From assembly GCA_041642635.1 (NCBI GenBank), contig JBEPWB010000001.1:1-49198 (forward strand): a stretch of 49,198 nucleotides of DNA. The letters run 5' to 3'. Of the stretch, positions 39,988-49,139 are shown one piece after another (the stretch's first letter is position 1; the number at the start of each line of letters is the position of its first letter). The notes beneath the pieces were generated by a model, which ran no database searches, had not been told where the DNA came from, and saw nothing but the letters and a program-made list of their open reading frames with translations. A program made the position numbers and the translations under genes. This DNA is from JAAZVM01 sp041642635. Its GTDB lineage: Bacteria > Patescibacteriota > Gracilibacteria > BD1-5 > UBA6164.

Positions 39988-41262
39988 TTAGTTTTTTAAA
40001 TCATTTTTTTCTAAGTCTTCGTCACTATCATCATTTTCATCATAACCTAGTTCTAGCATTTTTGATCAAGGAAGACTTTGTCACATTAAGCTTTCTAATT
40101 CTCAATACATTCAACTAACTGCGAATGTAGCTCTTTCTAAATCTTTTTCTCTTTTTTTCCAGTTTTTTTCCATAGATCTTCTTTCAGCATCAATTCATGA
40201 TTTTAGGTTTGCAAAAACATCTATCATCATATTCATTTTACTAGAAAATTCTTCACTTGATAAATATTTATAAAGCATTTCCATTTTTGCATCTTTTCAT
40301 TCCATAGATTTTTCTACCTTAGAAATAGAAAGCAATTTATCTCTAAGCATTCAAGCTACATGAATAGCAAAATCTGGCGTACAAACCATAATATCATCAA
40401 CTAATCAAAAATGTTTTACTCATTTTGGCAAAACGCTTGTAACAAGAATTGCAATATTTCAATTAACTTTTAATTTGTCATCTTTTAGTTTCATAATCCA
40501 AGAATCAGTCCAAGATTTTGTATTTTTTGATTCCCAAACAATAATTCAAACTGATTGTCAAAAGTTATCTTTTATAGTTTGTAATAAATCTGCTCATTTC
40601 ACACCAGTCGGAACGTCTTCTATATCATCATATGGAAAAGAATAAGAAAGAGTATTTTTTAAGTCATCTTCACTAATATCTCATTGGATTTGTTGACTTC
40701 ATTGTTCTGATTTTCTTTTTAAATCATCAATTGTTTTTCTCATTTGTTCTTGTTGCTTGTAGTTTTCAAGCTCTTTTTTTCTATAATCTTCTGATATTTT
40801 TTCTAATTTTTCTTCCATTTCTTTTTGAGAAGTTTCTTTGAATTTTTCTTGTACTTGGTTTTCTATTTTTTTTCTTTCATCAAATAATTTTTTTTCCATT
40901 TCAAGCTCAAAGTTTTTTTCTTTATCTTCTAATTCTCTTTGTTTCTTCATAAATTCTAGTTCTTTTTTTCTTGATTCTTCTCTATCTTTTTGTGCTTTTT
41001 GTAATTGTTCTTGAACATCTTTTAATTCAAACTCGATTTCTTTTTTTGCTTCTAGAGCTTTTTTTTCTGCAAATTCTATTGCTTTTTTTCTCATTTCATC
41101 TTCTTTTTGCTTCATTTCAAGCTCAAAATTTTCTTTTTGTTTGGCCTGTTCTTCCCTAAGTTTTTTTTCTTGATCTTTTAATAATTCATTATACTTTTGA
41201 TTTGCTATTTGGTCTAAATCTATTTTTGTAGAACAATTTGGACAAATTATTGTTTGTGACAT
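39988..41262 (-). CDS. DUF2130 coiled-coil protein with N-terminal zinc-binding motif
   Basis: 424 residues. Starts MSQTIICPNCSTKIDLDQI (CPNC, half a zinc ribbon), then ~180 residues of highly charged coiled coil (KKLREEQAKQKENFELEMKQ and similar). The C-terminal globular part contains VWESKNTKSW, AILVTSVLP and MVCTPDF, as in DUF2130, which resembles a restriction-endonuclease-like fold (the E-S-K/W-E-x-K motif). Cleavage activity not established. Gene order on the minus strand: small membrane gene, this gene, IMPACT, YgjP. Confidence 0.88.
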
Positions 41263-41329
41263 AAAGCTTAATTTTTAAAAAAATATTTTCTTGTATATAT
41301 TTTATATATTTTTATTTATTTTACAAAAT

Positions 41330-41361
41330 AAAAAAGAAAAAGCCCTTAAAAAGGGCTTTAA
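41330..41361 (-). terminator. G+C-rich intrinsic terminator of the small membrane-protein gene
   Basis: AAAGCCCTT / AAGGGCTTT with a 3-nt loop, followed on the minus strand by TTTTTCTTTTTT. Its stem has more G+C than other terminators here. Ends the gene 41382-41756. Confidence 0.85.
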
Positions 41362-41381
41362 TATATTTTTAATAAAAAATT

Positions 41382-41756
41382 TTATCAACGTGGTTTTGAA
41401 AATCTTGAACCAGTTGAAATATTTTTTCTTTGTTGTTTTAGTTTTCTCTCATCGTAACAAAACTTAGCAAACCAAATGCCAAAAATAGTGAGAAAAACTA
41501 GTTCAATGTAAAGGTAATACACATAAAATTCGTAGAACAATACCAAGACTATAAATATTGTTATCGGTAAAAAAAGTAATAAATATATAAGTTTTTTCCA
41601 TTCTCCTTTTTTATGAAAAATTACAGGAAAAACAATACCAATTATCAAACTAATTATAAAAAGATACTTATAATCATTGATAAATGAAATACTCTCCTGA
41701 AAAATATACATCAAAGAAAATTTAACCGTATTTAATATAGAAATCAAGATATTCAT
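41382..41756 (-). CDS. Small membrane protein ending in tandem TGA-TAA; strong Shine-Dalgarno
   Basis: 124 residues in code 25 (123 plus Gly from the final TGA). Three or four hydrophobic helices (YLFIISLIIGIVFPVIF, LIYLLLFLPITIFIVLVLF, ELVFLTIFGIWF), basic C-terminus. Not recognised. Start set by AGGAGAAC 7 nt upstream. All internal glycines are GGN, and the gene ends ...CGT TGA TAA, a natural tandem stop in the standard code. These features set it apart from its neighbours and suggest a standard-code origin, like the pair at 2966-3749. Confidence 0.72.
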
Positions 41757-41833
41757 ATAGTTCTCCTAGATTTTTTAGTTTACCTAAAAATAATATAAAT
41801 AAAAATATAAAAATGTCAATATTTCAAGTTGGT

Positions 41834-41861
41834 TTGATTATTTACGTATTTTTTATATAAT
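41834..41861 (+). promoter_or_regulatory. Promoter of the RNA methyltransferase gene
   Basis: TTGATT (41834-41839), 16-nt spacer, TATAAT (41856-41861), 29 nt before the ATG. Confidence 0.6.
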
Positions 41862-41890
41862 TTTGCTAAATTAAAAATTAAAAAAAATTA

Positions 41891-43363
41891 ATGGAACAAG
41901 TTGGAATAAAGAAAAATGATATTTTAGAAAATATTTTGATAGAAAAACTAGTTTTTGGTGGGAAATGATTTGCTAGATTAACTCACGAAAACCCAGATTT
42001 GGACGGAAGAGTTATTTTTGTAACTGGATGAGCAATTCCTTGAACTGTTGCAAATCTTAGAGTTTTAAAAAAGAAAAAAGCTTTTTTGGAAACTCAAATA
42101 GTTGATATAGTAAAAAAATCCCCTATAGAAGTAGAGCACAAAACGAATAAATATTGAATGTCAGGTGGTTGGAAATGGATAAATATTCCCTACAATGAAC
42201 AACTAAAAATAAAGCAAGAGCAAGTAAAAGAAGCTTTTAAACATGTAGAAAAATATCAAGAGGATTTGAATTTTTTAGATATAGAATGATCACCATTAGA
42301 AGATTGATACAGAAACAAAGTAGAGTTTAGTTTTGGTAAATATATTTCTCATAAAGACGATATTTGAGAACATTTTAACCTTGGTTTTCACAAACAATGA
42401 GAATTTTCAAAAATTCAAGATTTTGAAGGTGCACCTTTGATTGATGAGTTACAAAATAAAATTTTTAGAGAAATAAAAAAATTCTCAAAAACAGTTGGTT
42501 TACCTGTTTATGACCAAATGAGACAAGAATGATTTTTTAGACATTTATTAATAAGAAGAACTCATTTTGGAGATGAAATGATGATTTTATTATCGTTTAA
42601 TCCAGAATATTTTGATAAAAATACAAAACTAAACAAACAAGAAAAATTAGAAATAATAAAAGAATTTTTTGTAAAATTACAAGAAAAATATCCAGTTATA
42701 AAATCAGTTTATTTTTCTCATAATCCTAATAAAGCTGATGTTGCAATCGGAGATTTGGAACTAATTATTGGTAAAAAAACAATTACAGAAAAAATTCTTG
42801 GATTAAATTTTGAAATTTCTCCAACTTCATTTTTTCAAACAAACAGTACTTGAGCAGAAAAACTATATTCTATGGTTTTAGATTTTGCAAAAAAAGAAAA
42901 ATTAAATGAACAAATAGTTCTTGATTTATATGGATGAACATGAACAATTTGAATGATATTTGCTAATGCTTGAGCAAAACACGTAACAAGTGTAGAATTA
43001 GTAACTTCTGCAAGTAAGGATTGAGAAAAAAATGCAAAATTGAACTCTCTTGAAAATATTGATTTTTATAATGCAAAGGTAGAAGAATTTTTGTGAGAAT
43101 ATTTAGAAAAATGAAAAAAAGCAGATTTATTAATAATTGATCCGCCAAGAGCAGGAATGCATCCAGATGCTTTGCCAAATATTTTGAAATTTTGAACTGA
43201 TCAAATAATTTACGTGAGTTGTAATCCTGCAACTCTGGCTAGAGATTTGGAGTATGTTCTACAAAACAGTGATTACAAAATAGAAAAAATCCAGGCAATG
43301 GATATGTTTCCACACACAAATCATATAGAAATTGTAACAAGCTTAATAAGACAAAAAAAGTAG
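41891..43363 (+). CDS. TrmA/RlmD-type RNA (uracil-C5)-methyltransferase without Fe-S cysteines
   Basis: 490 residues. An N-terminal TRAM-like beta domain (IEKLVFGGKGFARL, GGAIPGTVANLRV), then the linker YGMSGGWKWINIPYNEQLKIKQ, where RlmC/D-type enzymes usually have C-x5-C-G-G-C for a 4Fe-4S cluster; here Ser and Trp replace the last cysteines. SAM motif I LDLYGGTGTIGMIF, then IDPPRAGMH, catalytic Cys in YVSCNPATLARDL, and the final MFPHTNHIEIV with the general-base Glu. Methylates U in 23S rRNA or tRNA; exact target not inferable. Confidence 0.9.
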
Positions 43364-43387
43364 TATTTTAAAAAATACTACTTTTTA
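43353..43387. terminator. Bidirectional terminator
   Basis: AGTAGTATTTT pairs with AAAATACTACT with A/T runs; contains the TAG of the methyltransferase and the TAA of the recX-like gene. Confidence 0.85.
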
Positions 43388-43847
43388 TTTCATCATAACT
43401 AAATCATTTCATCATTAATTTTTGAATTAACTTTGATTTGTATTCATGTTCATTTTTATAATTTTTTATCTTGTGTTTTATTTTTTCATATTCTTTCAAT
43501 ATTGCTTCTTCTTCTCATTCCAAAAAAAATTCTTCCAAATATTTATCTATCAATTCTTTTGGTTCTTGTCTTTCAAAAAGTTTTTGTTTGATATAAAGTT
43601 TTGATTTTCATCTTGATTTATAACTTCTAATTTTAGAAATAATAACTTGTTCTTCATCAATTATAGAAGACATTTTTTCATCAAAAATATAATTTATTTC
43701 TTTTTCTCAAATACCTCAATATTTTTTTCAGTTTTCGCTATTTGGTCAAAATTTTTCTAATAATTTTCTTTCTAATTTTTTCTTAGAAGGAAAATATTTT
43801 AGATAATACCAGATTGCATAGTCTATGATTTTTTGTGAGATTTCCAT
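43368..43847 (-). CDS. recX: RecX-like regulator of RecA
   Basis: 159 residues. Three-helix repeats in the RecX manner: IIDYAIWYYLKYFPSKKKLERKLLEKFG (compare A-L-x-Y-L-x-x-R-x-R-[ST]-x-x-E-L-x-x-K-L), IIDEEQVIISKIRSYKSRGKSKLYIKQKL (the 'D-[DE]-x-x-x-x-x-x-x-x-x-x-x-x-x-x-G-x-x-[RK]-[IL]' element) and a final KLIQKLMMKGFSYDEIKSSI. Dampens RecA filaments. The match is by pattern; divergent family. Confidence 0.72.
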
Positions 43848-43917
43848 GGGTTTTGGTTTTAATAAATTAATAATATTTATTTAAGAATTTTTTTTAATAT
43901 TTAATATTTAATATTTA
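43848..43917. other. Intergenic spacer upstream of recX-like gene
   Basis: A/T-rich, with three tandem copies of AATATTT (43897-43918 region). Probably holds the recX promoter. No gene seen. Confidence 0.35.
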
Positions 43918-44290
43918 ATGAAGTCTTTCTCCTTACTTTTATAATTAAAAGTAACAAAACTTTTAGGGGTTTTCGAACTAGCTAGTAAATATTTGTTGCT
44001 AAAGAAAAGTAATCACTATCTCAACCCCTAAGACCCCTTCTACACTTCGATAATTAATTTTAAAGTTTATTTTGAAATTAATAAAAAAATTTTCTAATTT
44101 TTTTATATGAATTTTAATTTATTACTTCTATTAGAAAAGATGGGGTTTCAGGGGGTGAGACCGATAGTAGCCAGCTTTTAGTAAAGAAAAAATATAGCCA
44201 GCTGAAATTCGAACCCCCTGAGACTTTTGTTACTTTTGGTCACAAAAGTAAGGAGAGAAACTTTAATTATAAAAGTAAGAGACAGAATTC
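43918..44290. repeat. Large imperfect inverted-repeat element
   Basis: Two ~120-nt arms. Left arm (43918-44040): AAGTCTTTCTCCTTACTTTT ... AAAAGTAACAAAAC, AGGGGTTTTCGAAC ... CTCAACCCCTAAGACCCC. Right arm (44140-44266) is the reverse complement in the same order: ...GGGGTTTCAGGGGGTGAGACC ... TTCGAACCCCCTGAGACTTTTGTTACTTTT ... AAGTAAGGAGAGAAACTTT. Each arm alone can also fold (AGGGGTT/AACCCCT left, CAGGGGGT/ACCCCCTG right). Part of the outer end repeats again at 44267-44290. The centre (44041-44139) is plain A/T-rich. Much higher G+C than the surroundings. Could be a MITE-like mobile element or structured RNA; no coding frame or transposase. Confidence 0.7.
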
Positions 44291-44356
44291 ATATAAAAAG
44301 TAAATATAAAATATAATATAAAAAATTAAAACTAAAAATATAATTTTTCTATTTTT

Positions 44357-46006
44357 TTATAAAACAATATCCACCACCTTTAACATCAAATTTTTCTTTC
44401 CCATCCAAGAATCTTCGCTAATATCAAAAACAAGACTTGGTTTTGTTTTACTTCTTTTTATGGCTTCAAAATAATCTCACATAAAAAAAGCAAAAATTTT
44501 AAATCAATGTTTTGTCGTAAATCTTAGGTGATCTCTTCATTTTCAGATAAAATCTAGTTTGTCATAATCAAGATTTTCTACCATAAAAAGTGGTTTTTCA
44601 TTCCCTATTCAAAAAGGCTTGTATTTGTTAACTTCTTTTAAAAAATTAAAACCTAATTCTTCTAGTTTTATAACTTTATCAACTTTTATTTGTTTTTTAT
44701 GTTTTGAAAAATCTTTTTTGTTTAATTCATTAATTATTTTTGTCTTGAATTCCCCAAATTTTTCTTTTTTGATAGAAAAACCTGCAGCTTGTTGATGTCA
44801 TCCATAAGCGATAAAATAATCTTTGAATAAATCTAGACTTTCGATTATTGAGTGATATTCTGGACTTCTACAACTTGCAACTAATTTATCTCACTCATCT
44901 TTTAAACAAATACAAGGCTTGTAAAATTGTTCTGTAATTCTTCAAGCAACAATTCAAATTATTCAATGTTCAATAGCTGGAGAAATATAAAACAAAATAT
45001 TATCTTCTTTGTTTACTTTATTTAAAGCATCAAAGGAAAATTCTTTTGTTAAATATTTTCTCTCTTCGTTTAATTTTTCTATTTCACTAATAGTTCTATC
45101 AATTGTATTAGAATTATTTAGTATAAGATTTACAGCCTTGTAAGCGCTATCCATTCTACCAGCTGCATTTAACCTTGGTCAAATAGTAAAACCAAATAAA
45201 TCAGCGTCCAAGTCATCATTTATTTTGTCTTCTAATAATTTTCTGATTCAAAGACTTCTAGATTTTTTGATTTGCTTTAATCATTCCATAACTATAAGTC
45301 TGTTTTCTCAAGTCAACCTCATGCAGTCTGCAACAGTACCTATTGCAGCAATATCAACAGTTTCCCTAATATATTTTTTGGCTTCATCTTCTGAGAAAAA
45401 TTCATAACTCAAAGCTTGGATAAGCTTAAAAGCAACTCAAGCTCAGGCTAAATTTTTGTAAATATATTCACAATCAGGTCTTTTTGGGTTAATTACAGCA
45501 ATTGCTTCTTTTGGAATAACTTCTGGAACAGAATGATGATCTGTAATAATTATATCAATTCATAATTTTTTTGCATATTCTACAACTTCAACATCACGAG
45601 TTCAGCAATCAACTGTTACAATCAAATCAACTCAAAGCTCTTTTAATTCATCAATAAAATATTTTTTTAATCAGTATCAATCTTTGACTCTATGAGGAAT
45701 TCTATAACTTGCATGCATTCAAATTTTTTTGAAAAAATGCATCACAATTGAAGTACTCGTAACTCAATCAACATCATAATCACCAAAAATCATAACTTTT
45801 TCTTTTTTGGCGTGAGCTTGTTTTATTCTCTCAACTGCCTTATCCATATCAATTAATAAATATGGGTCATGCAAATCATCAAGACTCGATTCTGTAAAAA
45901 ATTCTCCAGAAGAAAATCTTGCAGAAATAATTTCATCAATTTTTTTATTTAAAGTAGCTTTATCAAATTTTACAAGATTTCATTTTACACTTAATTTTTC
46001 TAACAT
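44357..46006 (-). CDS. recJ: Single-stranded-DNA-specific exonuclease RecJ
   Basis: 549 residues. DHH-family motifs: FGDYDVDGVTST (motif I), VTVDCGTRD, IIITDHHSVPE (DHH), then VINPKRPDC, LAGAGVAFKL, AAIGTVADCM. The C-terminus ends SEDSWMGKKNLMLKVVDIVL, the OB-fold strand typical of RecJ (W-x-G x(4) L-x-x-x-D-I). 5'-3' ssDNA exonuclease in recombination and mismatch repair. Slightly shorter than E. coli RecJ (577). Confidence 0.96.
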
Positions 46007-46048
46007 TCAAAATATATTAAATTTTACTAAAAATATTATATTTATTAA

Positions 46049-46082
46049 TAAAAAAATAACTAATTTTTAATTAGTTATTTTT
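46049..46082 (-). terminator. Terminator of the EAL gene
   Basis: AATAACTAATT pairs with AATTAGTTATT and is followed on the minus strand by TTTTTTT, directly after the EAL-gene stop. Confidence 0.8.
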
Positions 46083-46883
46083 TTAAATTTGATGTATTTT
46101 TTGATCTCAAATAATATAATTTCATTGAAAATAATCAAATCATAAATTTTTTGCAAATTCAAAAATTTCTTCAGATTCAATATGTTCTGCAACTAATTTT
46201 ATATCTTTTGACTGCAAAAATTTTAAATAATTTTCAAAATCTAAATAATCTTGTAATGAAAAATTTCAAAACTCAAACTCATTATCTACATTTTCAAATA
46301 AAAATTTATGTGAATAAAACATTTTTCTCAAATAAGTTCAATCAATTTTTACAGTTGAAATTTTTATATTATTTTGTAACAAATAATCTATTCTATCTGA
46401 ATTTGAATATCAAGAATATAAATCATCAATTGAAAGACCAAAACCAATTCTTATTAGAATTTTTAATTTTAATAAGAATACATCTGAAAAATTATCTTCA
46501 ATAAAATTAGTTTCTAATAATTCAAAATTTATATTTTCAGGATTAATTTTATAAAAAAGTAATAATCAATCAATAAATATTAAAAAATCTTCTTCCATAA
46601 TATCATATACGTCTAAATTTATATTAACTTTTTCTCAAGTTTTTAGTGACTTTTCAAATGCTCAAAGTGAAATCCTCTTAAACAATCAAAATGTAGATTT
46701 TGTACTATTTAATTTTTCCAAAAAATCTAAATGATCTATTCATCAACACTCTAATCTAAAAAGTATTTCATTTGAAAAAAAATCCATATTTTTATCAACA
46801 ATAGGTTCAAACTTTGCATAAAAATTATTTCAGACATTATATTTTATTTGATCGTCTACCTCGTATTTTTCATTAATCCCCAA
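46083..46883 (-). CDS. Solo EAL-domain protein (probable c-di-GMP phosphodiesterase)
   Basis: About 266 residues from TTG at 46883; no ATG lies in the open frame before residue ~30, so the start is uncertain. Motifs: KFEPIVDKNMDFFSNEILFR (the E of E-x-L), NINLDVYD (Asn), NFELLET (Glu), GFGLSIDDLYSGYSN (the double Asp), TVKIDGTYL (Lys), KLVAEHIESEE (Glu), FDYFQGNY. Most EAL catalytic residues are present, so hydrolysis of c-di-GMP is plausible. No GGDEF or sensor domain is attached. Weak or missing start could also mean a decaying gene. Confidence 0.82.
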
Positions 46884-46972
46884 AACAAAATAATTAAATA
46901 ATAATACTAAACTATATTAAAACATAAAAATATTGTATTGTAAAATATTTTTTTGCAACTTTAAATAATTTT

Positions 46973-47000
46973 TTGACTTAAAATCATTTATATATATAAA
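46973..47000 (+). promoter_or_regulatory. Promoter of tRNA-Arg
   Basis: TTGACT (46973-46978), 16-nt spacer, TATAAA (46995-47000); start about 10-18 nt before the tRNA. Confidence 0.65.
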
Positions 47001-47018
47001 TTATAAGCATTGAATAAT

Positions 47019-47096
47019 GCACCCGTAGCTCAGTTGGAAGAGCGCCAGGCCGCGAACCTGGGTCTGCCGTGGGTTCGAGCCCTGCCGGGTGCACCA
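47019..47096 (+). tRNA. tRNA-Arg(GCG), unusual: C33 and 7-nt variable region
   Basis: 78 nt with encoded CCA. Acceptor GCACCCG / CGGGTGC, D-arm GCTC-AGTTGGAA-GAGC, anticodon arm CCAGG-CCGCGAA-CCTGG, T-arm GTGGG-TTCGAGC-CCTGC, discriminator A. The loop gives anticodon GCG (Arg, CGC/CGU), and A20 plus C35 fit arginine identity. Position 33, almost always U, is C. The variable region (GTCTGCC) has seven bases instead of four or five. Much richer in G+C than the other two tRNAs in the window. Confidence 0.85.
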
Positions 47097-47106
47097 TTTT
47101 TTACAT

Positions 47107-47139
47107 AAAAAAGTAGAATTTTTTAAAATTCTACTTTTT
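47107..47139. terminator. Bidirectional terminator after tRNA-Arg
   Basis: AAAAAGTAGAATTTT pairs with AAAATTCTACTTTTT; shared with the minus-strand HisRS-like gene whose stop is at 47143. Confidence 0.85.
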
Positions 47140-47142
47140 GTT

Positions 47143-48417
47143 TTATTTGATTAACAAATCTCTCTCTGGAGAATAAAAATCTAAGTTTTCTTTACCTATT
47201 TTTTGTACAACATAGTCTATCAAATCTTCTTTTTTTATTTCCTCCTGTTTTCATTCTTCTTCATTTCTAACTTGAAAAACTCCGTTTCTAGCTTCCATGA
47301 CTCAAACAATAACTATAAATCTAGCTTTTGATCTTTGAGCTTTTAACATTTGCTCTTTTATAGAAGGCGTTCAAAGCGAAACAACAGTATTAATTCAAGC
47401 TTCTCTAGCTTTTAATGATAATGGTAAAACAACAGATTTTGCTTCGTCTCATAATTGAACGAAAAATAAATCTATTTTATCTTTATTTTTTATTTTTATT
47501 TCTTTTGCAATAAGCATATCAGCAATTACACAAGTATCAGTGTAAAATCATGCAGCGGGTATTTCCTTTGGTTCTCAAAGGTTTTTTGCTATTTGATTAT
47601 ACCTATATCACTTTGTAACAATTTCTCAAGTTTTAGATCTGATTTCCCAAAGATTATTTGTTTGAACTGAAGAATCTCAAACTAATGTTTTATCTTCTGA
47701 ATATGAAATTCATAACAAATCTAAATAGTCTTTGAATTTTTGATAATGTAATTTACTATCTTTTTTTAAAAATTTTGGCGCCATAGCTGGAGCACTTTGA
47801 TTCAATATAACTTCATCTTCATCCGAAGAATTAAAAATCATCATTGGATCAATATCTATTAAGTCTTGAGATTCTGGAGTTAATAAATGTCTCTTATTAT
47901 CATAAAAAGTAACTAGTTCTTCTCTATATTTTATTTTTTCTTTTTCTACTCAAATTGAGTTTATAACTATATCAAATTCTCAAGCTAATCATATTTTATG
48001 TAAAACTGTATAATTTAAATATATTTGAATAGCGTCCAATATCGGATCATTTTCTCAAATAATTTCTCATCAAATTGCTTGAACTGTTTTTATACCAGAT
48101 TTTGTTTTTTTGTGAATTTGCTCCATATAATAATAATATACAGGTTGAATTTCTTCTGAAATATTATTTTCTAAATAAGCTCTAAAAATTCATAAAGATG
48201 GATTTTGATTAATATCAAAATGATCATCTGACAAAATTGGCATATTAAAAAATCAAGATTTTTCAATTAAATCTTTATTTTCTAAAATTGGAGTAGATAT
48301 TCTTCTAAAACCATTTTTTCTAAATTCATGACGATATACTTTTTTTAAAAAAGTTAAGTACTTATGCTGATCAGGAAAAATATCAAATGTTCATTCAACC
48401 GGAGAGTATTGCGACAT
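47143..48417 (-). CDS. HisRS-like class II aminoacyl-tRNA synthetase, degenerate active site
   Basis: 424 residues. N-terminus VEGTFDIFPDQHKYL and motif 1 FRRISTPILE match HisRS. The C-terminal anticodon-binding domain is recognisable (LKAREAGINTVVSLGTPSIKEQMLKAQRSKARFIVIVG, then MEARNGVFQVRNEEEGKQ). The catalytic core is altered: where HisRS has LVRGLDYYTGTVFE (catalytic Arg), this has LVGDSSVQTNNLWE, and GGGRYD is TKGYRYN; motif 2 reads VYYYYMEQIHK instead of GRYREFHQ. It is either a highly divergent HisRS or a non-catalytic paralog such as a HisZ-like regulatory subunit. The symbol hisS is therefore withheld. Confidence 0.8.
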
Positions 48418-48551
48418 AGTTTTTTATAAATTAAATTTGTAAATATTATAAGGTTCTTATTATAAAGTATTTTGGTAAAAAATAAAAATTTTTTTGTCTT
48501 TTCTTTATAATTTTTTATTATATCTAAAATAATAAATTTAACAACAATATA

Positions 48552-49139
48552 ATGCAACAAATTAATGAAAATATTTTGATATTTATGAATTCTCTTATGG
48601 ATTATAGTTTCGTAAAGTTTTTGGCAGTAACTTTTGCTGATTCACCAATATTTTTTCTGCCAATTTTTTTGGTTTTTATGTGGATTTTTTATACCTACAA
48701 ACAAAAAAATAATGAAAGAAAAAAAAATTTATTATTTATTTTTTATTCTTGTGTGATTTGATATATTATTAGTAATACAATAAAATTATTTGTAGATATA
48801 GATAGACCTGAGGAAGCTTTAAAGTGAATATGACAATTGGTTTTAGATCATATTCCTGATACTAGTTTTCCTTCTGATCATACAACAGTTTGAATAGCTT
48901 TTTTGGTAGCTTTATTTTTAGCTGGATACAAAAAAACTGGTTACGTTTTTTTAGTTCCAGCAATACTTATGGTAATTTCTAGAGTTGTAGTTTGAGTACA
49001 TTGGCCTTTTGATATTTTGGCTTGAACAATTATTTGAATTGTCTGAGCTTTTATAAGTTTCAAAATATTAAAAAAACAAGATTTTATGAATAAAATAAAT
49101 AATTTTATAATAAAAATGACTAGTTATATAAAACTCTAA
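48552..49139 (+). CDS. PAP2-family membrane phosphatase
   Basis: 195 residues, about five transmembrane helices. Phosphatase motifs: KLFVDIDRPEEA (K-x6-R-P), SFPSDHTTVGIAF (P-S-[GD]-H) and SRVVVGVHWPFDILAG (S-R-x5-H-x3-D). Dephosphorylates a lipid phosphate, most likely undecaprenyl pyrophosphate recycling for cell-wall synthesis, or phosphatidic/PG phosphate. TAA at 49137. The remaining 59 nt to the window end show nothing. Confidence 0.92.

Noticed and set aside
43918..44290. Integron attC site or CRISPR repeat
   Set aside because: No integrase or cas gene, no regularly spaced repeats, and the core-site consensus of attC is not met; the structure is a single large inverted repeat.
46151..46504. 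117-residue plus-strand frame within the EAL gene
   Set aside because: Antisense to conserved EAL motifs; low-complexity Leu/Phe/Gln composition typical of a shadow frame.
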